DNA of 64,000 nt from Arcuatula senhousia (taxonomy: Eukaryota > Mollusca > Bivalvia > Mytilida > Mytilidae). The notes below the pieces were generated by a model. It made no database searches and was not told the origin of the DNA. It worked only from the letters and a program-made list of their open reading frames with translations. A program made the position numbers and the translations under genes. Positions 56,543 to 64,000 of the stretch are shown here, one piece after another. Each line of letters starts with the position of its first letter. Position 1 is the stretch's first letter. The DNA lies in assembly GCA_963971305.1 (NCBI GenBank), contig OZ020308.1:32889275-32953274 (forward strand), given 5' to 3'.

Positions 56543-56990
56543 TTAAGTGGTGGAATTGTGGTGGAAAATGTGGAATTGTGAGGGAAAATGTGGAAATGTG
56601 GAGGAATTGTGGAGAAATTGTGGTGGAAAATGTGGAATTGTGTAGAAATTGTGGTGGAAAATGTGGAAATGTGGAGGAATTGTGGGGGGAAATGTGGAAT
56701 TGTGGAGAAATTGTGGTGGAAAATGTGGAAATGTGGAGGGATTGTGGGGGAAAAATGTGGAAATGTGGAGGAATTGTGGGGGAAAATGTGGAAATGTGGA
56801 GGGATTGTGGGGGAAAATGTGGAAATGTGGAGGGATTGTGGGGGAAAATGTGGAATTGTGGGGGGGGAATGTGGGAATGTGGAGGGATTGTGGGGGGAAA
56901 TGTGGAGGAATTGTGGTGGAAAATGTGGAAATGTGGAGGAATTGTGGAGGAAAATGTGGAAATGTGGGGGGAAAATGGGGTGAACCCAAC
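56543..56990. repeat. G-rich minisatellite, left arm
   Basis: Degenerate 20-35-bp units of GTGGAAATGTGGAGGAATTG and GTGGGGGAAAATGTGG. The G-rich strand is the plus strand here, and the C-rich strand is plus in the right arm. Long open frames across it in several frames are by-products of low complexity. Confidence 0.85.
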
Positions 56991-57245
56991 CCCCCCCATT
57001 TCGGGGGGAATGTGGAAATGGGGGTAATTGGGGGTGAAATGGTTTTTTTTTAGGGTAAAATGGGGGGGAATTACCCCCCCCCCCCCAATTTTGGGGTGTG
57101 TGTGGAAATGGGGGTATTGGGGCTGTTTCCAGCTAAAACGACTGTCATTGCTGCGTAAAGGACCCACTCTATGGAGTAATCAGACAAAACGCGTGTACAA
57201 GTTCGGATACTTTATTAAGTAAATACAGTCTTCGTTATAGTTCCA

Positions 57246-57719
57246 TCATTGTTTGGTCTTTTCTGGGTTTGACTTGGGCTTTCTTCCTCTAGGGTTCTTT
57301 ACTTCCTTGGACTTTACAATTCGTGCGTTAAGGTTCTTTACTTCCTTGGATTTTGCAATTCGTTCGTTAAGGTTCTTTACTTCCTTGGACTTTTCACCTC
57401 TGGACTTCTTTGATTTTATGGACGTCTTTGCATTCTTGATTGGTTGTCTCTTCGTGACATCTTTAGGGGTTTCCTTGGTCTTCTTTAACTTTGACTCTTG
57501 TAGCTTCGCCAAGTGTCTTATCTCCTTGTATATAGCTTTTCCTAAACTTTCAAGTCTCTGTTCCACAGCCTTCGGACGTCTTGTCAGTTTTCTAGGTGGT
57601 CCGGCTTCAATTTTGGGTACCCTTTTCTCTTTGGAGTTTACATGTTTAACTGTCTTATGGCGTGTAACATCACCTGGCCATGCGAACCGTCTCTTGCACA
57701 CGGAGCACTGATATGCCAT
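57246..57719 (-). CDS. Small basic zinc-finger protein, left arm, 157 aa
   Basis: Starts at the ATG at 57719 (MAYQCSVCKRRFAW); the frame is open 12 codons further up to a TTG. One C2H2 finger (CSVC ... HKTVKH) is followed by a Lys-rich tail with three copies of a KSKEVKNLNERIA-type 13-residue repeat, ending RKPKSNPEKTKQ. The protein is strongly basic and probably binds DNA. It lies nearest the central spacer, reads outward and is followed by the polymerase gene. The right arm carries the same protein without an evident break. I do not recognise the family. Confidence 0.75.
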   Translation of the reverse strand: MAYQCSVCKRRFAWPGDVTRHKTVKHVNSKEKRVPKIEAGPPRKLTRRPKAVEQRLESLGKAIYKEIRHLAKLQESKLKKTKETPKDVTKRQPIKNAKTSIKSKKSRGEKSKEVKNLNERIAKSKEVKNLNARIVKSKEVKNPRGRKPKSNPEKTKQ

Positions 57720-57775
57720 GTTTCCTGTTCGGTGTCTAACGTAAGACTGACTCAAACTCTACCTGTCATTTCCTA

Positions 57776-57930
57776 TATCTTTCTCTAACCCTATGTTTTG
57801 TTCTATTTTTAACCCTGACCTCATTCTAACCCTAACTCTCCTTTGTTTTATTTTTAACCCTGGCCCTATTCTAACCCTAACTCTCTTCTGCTCTGTCTTT
57901 AACCCTAACCCTAACCCCTAACCCTTTTGT
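57776..57930 (-). repeat. Telomere-like TTAGGG motifs, left arm
   Basis: CCCTAA words recur irregularly (the best run is AACCCTAACCCTAACCCC) between TTTTTAACCCTG/TCTTTAACCC spacers. They lie just upstream of the small zinc-finger gene. TTAGGG is the canonical telomere repeat of molluscs. Confidence 0.75.
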
Positions 57931-58307
57931 ATGTTTCTTTATGGGCTCTTTATGGTGTCTCGTACTTAGTTCTTATATTCCTTATGTATTGGTCCTTGGC
58001 TCTTGAACACCCTTAGTTTTTGGAATGGGTCACTTTATGGTCAGGTCCTGACTGACCACTGACCAATACCACCCTTAAACCCCTAGAATCTGCCTCTAGA
58101 CCTCATTAGCTCTCTAATGATATACAACAACCCTATATTGGACCTAATTTAGGTATTGGTCATTTTGTGGTCAAGCCCCGGATGACCACTGACCAACACA
58201 AACGAACTCAACGGATAGACATTGTCTTACCCAAGACAATGCAACAAACCGGAAGTAAATCGGACAAGGAATAACAAAGTTATGACTTATTAAAAAATAG
58301 TAGTATA

Positions 58308-58532
58308 GATGTGGTGAACAGTTCGAATATCTCGGATATCTCGAATTTTCGCGCGAAAATGAACTTCCAAAAACCGGAAACTGCGTCATGGGGCGGAACC
58401 GGAAGTCACGTGATCCAAGATGGCCGCCGGGATCCAAGATGGCCGACCGGAACCGGATGTGACGTCATACGCCTGCGCAAAAAAGGGACGTCCCCAGGAC
58501 GTCCCGAGAAATGCGACTCGTGAACAACATGA
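58308..58532. promoter_or_regulatory. Central spacer: candidate bidirectional promoter
   Basis: 225 bp of GC/CpG-rich DNA between the arms, unlike the AT-rich surroundings. It has a perfect E2F-like palindrome TTTTCGCGCGAAAA (58346-58359), ETS-like CCGGAAGT (58399-58406), E-box TCACGTGA (58406-58413), two YY1-like AAGATGGCCG motifs (58417, 58436), CRE-type TGACGTCA (58460-58467) and an inverted pair GGGACGTCC/GGACGTCCC (58485-58505). Genes diverge from it on both sides. No TATA box. Factor names are motif matches only. Confidence 0.55.
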
Positions 58533-58915
58533 TATACTACTATTTTTTAATAAGTCATAACTTTGTTATTCCTTGTCCGATTTACTTCCGGTTTGTTGCA
58601 TTGTCTTGGGTAAGACAATGTCTATCCGTTGAGTTCGTTTGTGTTGGTCAGTGGTCATCCGGGGCTTGACCACAAAATGACCAATACCTAAATTAGGTCC
58701 AATATAGGGTTGTTGTATATCATTAGAGAGCTAATGAGGTCTAGAGGCAGATTCTAGGGGTTTAAGGGTGGTATTGGTCAGTGGTCAGTCAGGACCTGAC
58801 CATAAAGTGACCCATTCCAAAAACTAAGGGTGTTCAAGAGCCAAGGACCAATACATAAGGAATATAAGAAGAACTAAGTACGAGACACCATAAAGAGCCC
58901 ATAAAGAAACATACA

Positions 58916-59056
58916 AAAGGGTTAGGGGTTAGGGTTAGGGTTAAAGACAGAGCAGAAGAGAGTTAGGGTTAGAATAGGGCCAGGGTTAAAAATAAAACAA
59001 AGGAGAGTTAGGGTTAGAATGAGGTCAGGGTTAAAAATAGAACAAAACATAGGGTT
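58916..59056 (+). repeat. Telomere-like TTAGGG motifs, right arm
   Basis: Mirror of 57776-57930: GGGTTAGGGTTAGGGTTA followed by spaced single repeats, immediately before the right-arm zinc-finger gene. Confidence 0.75.
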
Positions 59057-59123
59057 AGAGAAAGATATAGGAAATGACAGGTAGAGTTTGAGTCAGTCTT
59101 ACGTTAGACACCGAACAGGAAAC

Positions 59124-59597
59124 ATGGCATATCAGTGCTCCGTGTGCAAGAGACGGTTCGCATGGCCAGGTGATGTTACACGCCATAAGACAGTTAAACA
59201 TGTAAACTCCAAAGAGAAAAGGGTACCCAAAATTGAAGCCGGACCACCTAGAAAACTGACAAGACGTCCGAAGGCTGTGGAACAGAGACTTGAAAGTTTA
59301 GGAAAAGCTATATACAAGGAGATAAGACACTTGGCGAAGCTACAAGAGTCAAAGTTAAAGAAGACCAAGGAAACCCCTAAAGATGTCACGAAGAGACAAC
59401 CAATCAAGAATGCAAAGACGTCCATAAAATCAAAGAAGTCCAGAGGTGAAAAGTCCAAGGAAGTAAAGAACCTTAACGAACGAATTGCAAAATCCAAGGA
59501 AGTAAAGAACCTTAACGCACGAATTGTAAAGTCCAAGGAAGTAAAGAACCCTAGAGGAAGAAAGCCCAAGTCAAACCCAGAAAAGACCAAACAATGA
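59124..59597 (+). CDS. Small basic zinc-finger protein, right arm, 157 aa
   Basis: Protein identical, as far as read, to the left-arm copy: one C2H2 finger at residues 5-28 then a Lys/Arg-rich tail with KSKEVKNL repeats. ATG at 59124, TGA at 59595-59597. Identity at protein level while the flanks differ slightly suggests recent duplication, gene conversion or selection. Confidence 0.75.
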   Translation: MAYQCSVCKRRFAWPGDVTRHKTVKHVNSKEKRVPKIEAGPPRKLTRRPKAVEQRLESLGKAIYKEIRHLAKLQESKLKKTKETPKDVTKRQPIKNAKTSIKSKKSRGEKSKEVKNLNERIAKSKEVKNLNARIVKSKEVKNPRGRKPKSNPEKTKQ

Positions 59598-59874
59598 TGG
59601 AACTATAACGAAGACTGTATTTACTTAATAAAGTATCCGAACTTGTACACGCGTTTTGTCTGATTACTCCATAGAGTGGGTCCTTTACGCAGCAATGACA
59701 GTCGTTTTAGCTGGAAACAGCCCCAATACCCCCATTTCCACACACACCCCAAAATAGGGGGGGGGGTAATTCCCCCCCATTTTACCCTAAAAAAAAAACC
59801 ATTTCACCCCCAATTACCCCCATTTCCACATTCCCCCCGAAATGGGGGGGGGGGGGTTGGGTTCACCCCATTTT

Positions 59875-60300
59875 CCCCCCACATTTCCACATTTTCCTCC
59901 ACAATTCCTCCACATTTCCACATTTTCCACCACAATTCCTCCACATTTCCCCCCACAATCCCTCCACATTCCCACATTCCCCCCCCCCACAATTCCACAT
60001 TTTCCCCCACAATCCCTCCACATTTCCACATTTTCCCCCACAATCCCTCCACATTTCCACATTTTCCCCCACAATTCCTCCACATTTCCACATTTTTCCC
60101 CCACAATCCCTCCACATTTCCACATTTTCCACCACAATTTCTCCACAATTCCACATTTCCCCCACAATTCCTCCACATTTCCACATTTTCCACCACAATT
60201 TCTACACAATTCCACATTTTCCACCACAATTTCTCCACAATTCCTCCACATTTCCACATTTTCCCTCACAATTCCACATTTTCCACCACAATTCCACCAC
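59875..60300. repeat. C-rich minisatellite, right arm
   Basis: Mirror of 56543-56990 (CACATTTCCACATTTTCC units). Unit number differs slightly between arms, as expected for a tandem repeat evolving after duplication. Confidence 0.85.
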
Positions 60301-60356
60301 TTAAAATGTAAACTTTAGCTGTTTTTTTTATGAAACTTTATACTTGAATATGAAAA

Positions 60357-60625
60357 TATGTACATCAAATCTAAACAAAATCAAAATATTTCGATGAAAA
60401 TCCTAAAACTTTCAAAACTTTTTCATAAAATTTGAACAAAATCAAAATCTTTTTAATAAAAATTTAAAACTTTAAAAACGTTTTCATAAAATTTGAACAA
60501 AATCAAAATCTTTTTAATAAAAATTTAAAACTTTGAAAACATTTTCACAAAATTTGAACAAAATCAAAATCTTTTTAATAAAAATTTAAAATTTTGAAAA
60601 CTTTTCCACAAAACCTTACTGAAGG
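60357..60625. repeat. 64-bp AT-rich tandem repeat, right arm
   Basis: Mirror of 56215-56480, with the same four units. Confidence 0.8.
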
Positions 60626-60745
60626 AAAACATCAAATGGAAAATTTTATTGAAGCGTTAAAAACCGGTTCTAACCGGTTCGATCCAGAAAGTCACGTGAC
60701 ATGATCACGTGATACAATACAATATACAGGTAAACTATTTGAAAT

Positions 60746-60915
60746 CAGATCATTTAACGATTAGACGCCAAAGAGATCAGACGTGTTTTAACAAAGAGAG
60801 AAGGTAAGCGGTATAATATTAAACATAAGGTTATTTAAAAAACCATTTAACGATTAGATGCCAAAGAGATCAGACTAAGAGAGAAGCTAAGCGTTATAAT
60901 ATTAAACAGAAACAT
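60746..60915 (+). repeat. ~80-bp direct duplication in the polymerase leader
   Basis: CATTTAACGATTAGACGCCA...GCGGTATAATATTAAACATA is followed by a diverged second copy (CATTTAACGATTAGATGCCA...). Mirrored at about 55930-56095. AGAGAAG/GTAAGC inside it looks like a splice donor that could pair with the TTTGTTTCAG acceptor at 60990-60998. Confidence 0.55.
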
Positions 60916-60998
60916 AAAGTGTCACAAGTAAGAGCAATACATATTTAAGCAAACCTATGAATCATACATGAATACTTACCTGTGTTCTTTTGTTTCAG

Positions 60999-63900
60999 AT
61001 GCCTAAGCAATTTACCTGCAACCAATGTGAAGCGAGTTTTGAGAGGATGAGTCAACTCCATCGTCATAGACGATTGACCAACCACAGAGAGATTTACTCG
61101 TGTACGAGATGCACTAAGACCTTTACGAGGCGGGAGAATCTACAAGCCCATATGGCTCGTCACCAGTCGGGATACGAATGTACCCAATGCAACCAAGCCT
61201 TTGCCACCCAACGCCACTTAGAGATTCATCAACAAAGGCACGGACAAAGAGGAGCAGGTCAACCGTTCCACGTGGATGATCCAAAAGAATACTATACAAT
61301 TGAAAGGAAAGAGAAGAAACGAATACCCAAGTTTGGAACTACTAAAAACCATTATGCCGTCACCTTCAAGGAATTTGAAGTCACAGACCTGCCTTCCATC
61401 ATGAGAACACTAAATCAACTATTCGAATCCATCTTGCAAACCATCGGAAGGGAGATTGAAGAACATGACCTTGTTAAACTAACGATACAAACCAAGTCAC
61501 TGGATTTTCCTATTACCTTACCCTTTCTACAACTGAAAGACCTGACTACGGAACTACTGTTAAAAGAAATAGAGAGGGTATTACAATCCCATGAGGAGTT
61601 TGTATTGGACGGAAGTTTAGCACTAGATATTCTTCACGTATCCATTCCCGAAGGAAGCGGGCGGAAACGGTGCAACTACGTAAATTTAAACAGAGTCCTT
61701 GAGGACAAGAGAAGCATCATCAGGATACAGAACCGAGACGAGCTGTGCTGTGCTAGAGCCATCGTTACAGCGAAAGCCAGGATCGATAAACACTCAAAGT
61801 GGGACACTATCCGCCAAGGACGGTACATTCAAGAATACTTGGCCGTACAACTGCACGAGAAAGCCAATGTACCAAGTGGACCCTGTGGCATCGAGGAACT
61901 GAAACAATTCCAAGCTGTACTGCCGGAATATCAAATCATTGTTTTCTCCAAAGACTACTTTAACGGCATCATCTACGAAGGCCCGGAAACCGAAAAGAAG
62001 ATCTACCTTTACCACCATGACAACCATTACGATGTTATCACCACCGTAGCAGGTTTCAAGACCAGAGTCTATTACTGCGACAAGTGTAAAAAAGGGTATA
62101 ACAACAAGAAGAGCATGCATGCAACAACACATGCATCCTTTGTAAGAAGATACACGAACCTTGTGAAGACAGTTGGATCAACTGTAGCCAATGTGGTCGG
62201 AACTTTAGGGGAAAAGAGTGCTTCCAATTCCATTTGGAGCAAACAAAGAAGGGCAACTCAACATGTAAATGGTACTACAAGTGTAAAGACTGTGGCCACA
62301 CTGTCAACAGGGAGAAAAGGGAAACAGACCATGAGTGTGGCGAGATATACTGTCCCACCTGTAAACAGTACTGCGATCCAAGCCACCAGTGTTACATGAT
62401 GCCTATAGTAATCAAAGAACCTCCCGAAGAGCAAACTTACATCTTCTTTGATTTCGAGTGTACACAAGACGACCTCATAGAATGCGAAAAGGGATACCAA
62501 CCTGACACCGACGGAAGATGTTCACACTGTAAAGCCAGTAGCTGTGGAGCTATGGAACATCGACCCAACTTATGCGTGGTTCATAAAGTCTGTACCGTCT
62601 GTATGGAAGAGGAAGTAACTGAAGAGAGTACCTGCAAGAACTGTGGACAGAACCAACTGATCTTTAGAGGACCCAATTCCAACAACGACTTTTGCAACTG
62701 GTTATTTTCCGGAAACAACAACAACTCCACCGTTATTTGCCACAACTTTAAAGGATACGACTCTTTCCCCGTTCTACAATACCTGTTTCATCATGGAATT
62801 CAACCCAAGATAACCCCCAACGGCGCCAAGAACATGGCAGTTACTATTCCAAGCTGCAGCATACGGATGATAGATTCTCTCAACTTTCTACCCACTGCCT
62901 TAACCAAACTCCCAAAAATGTTTGGATTCGACGAACTCCATAAAGGATACTTCCCACACCTTTTTAATAGAAAGGAAAACCAGAACGCCCGATTAGAAAC
63001 TCTTCCAGAGATTCGTTACTACAACCCTGATGGAATGAAAGCAGAAGACCGCGAAACATTCGTGAAATGGTACGAAGATCACAGAAACGAACCTTTTGAC
63101 GTCCAAGATGAACTCTTAAAGTACTGCATCACAGACGTAGACATACTGAGAAAAGCCTGTTTAACCTTTAGACAACTGTTCATGGATACTTTAGAGGGTA
63201 CTCCAATCGACCCCTTCCAAAACAGTATCACCATTGCCTCTGCCTGCAACCTAGTCTTTCGATCCAAGTTTCTACGGTGGAATACTATTGGCCTCATCCC
63301 GGCACAAGGCTATCGACCAGAACACAAGCACTCTATTAAAGCCATGAAATGGTTAAAATATGTATCCGCAATAAAAGACATACAGATTCAACATGCCAAG
63401 AACGAAGGAGAAAAACAGATTGGTCCCTACAGAGTAGACGGATACCACGATGGAACCGTGTATGAATTTCACGGCTGTTACTGGCACGGGTGTCCCAGAT
63501 GTTACTCAAAAGAGACCATCAATACGGTCAATAACATGTCCATGTACGATCTACATCAACGGACCTTAGAGAAGAAGACTTATCTGCAACAAGAAGGGTA
63601 CACCTACGTAGAGAAATGGGAATGTGACTTTGAGAGGCAGTTGAAAACTGATACAACCATGAGCGACTTTGTCAACTCCTTAGAGATGATCCCAGCCTTA
63701 GAACCACGAGAAGCCTTTTATGGTGGAAGAACAGAGGCATTTACCTTATACAAACAGACAGAAAGAGATACTATCAACTACTATGACGTGACATCACTCT
63801 ATCCGTTTGTCAACAAGACCGGAAAAGTACCCAAAGGACATCCCGTCATCATCACAGAAAACTTTGGGGACATCCACGAGTACGAAGGATTGGTGAAATG

Positions 63901-64000
63901 TAAAGTACTACCACCCAGAAACCTATACATTCCTGTTTTACCCAGCAAGATCAACAACAAACTGATGTTCCCACTGTGTCGTACCTGTACGGAAACCTAC
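60999..64000 (+). pseudogene. Zinc-finger DNA polymerase B, right arm (frameshifted, runs off the window)
   Basis: ATG at 60999 directly follows the acceptor-like TTTGTTTCAG. The three C2H2 fingers and the following domain match the left arm. One A is lost near 62107 (CAACAAGAAG against CAACAAAGAAG), shifting the frame and stopping at 62397-62399 after 467 codons, before the exonuclease motifs. The correct downstream frame continues with Exo I-III and motif A to the window edge. So the right arm keeps the start codon but loses the enzyme. Confidence 0.85.

Larger units (their letters stand above)
51600..64000. mobile_element. Palindromic polymerase-B element (giant inverted repeat)
   Basis: The arms mirror each other around about 58420: 58307 pairs with 58533, and the match continues to the window end (64000 pairs with about 52840). 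Each arm, reading outward, holds telomere-like repeats, a small zinc-finger gene, a G-rich minisatellite, a 64-bp AT-rich tandem repeat and a zinc-finger/PolB gene. Arms differ at single bases and small indels, so this is not one hairpin read copied by the assembler. The left outer end is put near 51600, where an interspersed repeat stops. The PolB type recalls Polinton-like elements, but no integrase, protease, ATPase or capsid gene is visible. The right outer end is outside the window. Confidence 0.8.

Noticed and set aside
56529..57167. Several overlapping open frames of 130-210 codons on both strands (Pro/His/Phe-rich or Trp/Gly/Cys-rich), mirrored at 59676-60318
   Set aside because: They are read-throughs of a low-complexity G-rich minisatellite in every frame, with no start context or conserved domain.
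57253..57711. 152-codon open frame opposite the small zinc-finger gene
   Set aside because: Exact antisense of the zinc-finger coding region. Its Phe/Leu-rich repeats are the complement of the Lys-rich tail.
51600..64000. The palindrome as a pure assembly artefact (one hairpin read copied twice)
   Set aside because: Arms differ by substitutions and indels (ATA/ATG at the start, a 1-bp deletion near 62107, a 3-bp indel near 58866, minisatellite unit number). Long reads should still confirm it.

Overview
This is a eukaryotic, AT-rich, intron-containing window from a mollusc, most likely a bivalve close to Mytilus. The evidence is three copies of a secreted 'short-chain collagen C4-like' gene of the kind multiplied in mussels, metazoan splice sites, and a very dense load of bivalve-type transposable elements. 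No bacterial operon, rRNA, CRISPR array or intact tRNA gene is visible. The genus is an inference.

Layout. (1) 1-1264: a decayed 42-bp array encoding a 14-residue coiled-coil repeat, oriented opposite to gene A. (2) 1759-9487: gene A (minus, three exons, open, 272 aa); its intron 1 holds a dead RTE-type LINE with a perfect 14-bp target duplication. (3) 9488-13217: repeats and LINE fragments. (4) 13218-16394: gene B (minus, same exon plan, one-base frameshift in exon 1). (5) 16400-24095: GAGTTC-rich inverted repeats, a hAT-type non-autonomous element, and a 2-kb segment present twice. (6) 24100-28600: a dead Ngaro-like tyrosine-recombinase (YR) retrotransposon with gag-like, RT-RNase H, YR and SGNH-hydrolase parts. 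(7) 28600-33003: mostly unassigned DNA with small MITEs. (8) 33004-38393: a structurally complete DIRS retrotransposon with terminal inverted repeats, an internal complementary region, three long ORFs and an apparent -1 frameshift signal between ORF1 and ORF2. (9) 39118-41760: diverged repeats and nested DNA elements. (10) 41962-49255: gene C (minus, open, 312 aa), with a frameshifted LINE in intron 1 and a GC-AG intron 2. (11) 49500-51598: nested repeats. (12) About 51.6 kb to the window end: a giant inverted repeat, with arms of at least 5.47 kb around a 225-bp spacer. Each arm carries a zinc-finger/protein-primed-type family B DNA polymerase gene and a small basic zinc-finger gene, both reading outward from the spacer.

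How it fits together. The host content is a tandem C4-like gene cluster: signal peptide plus a variable glutamine-rich coiled coil in exon 1, one 75-bp exon, and a Cys-rich C-terminal domain in exon 3. Everything else is mobile or repetitive. One ~0.75-kb interspersed repeat occurs at least four times and has repeatedly been invaded by other elements, which gives useful empty-site comparisons. The two most unusual items are the palindromic polymerase element, whose spacer looks like a bidirectional promoter (E2F-, ETS-, E-box-, YY1- and CRE-like sites), and the DIRS frameshift signal (T_TTA_AAC, 7-nt spacer, 8-bp hairpin). All identifications come from reading the sequence; no database search was run.
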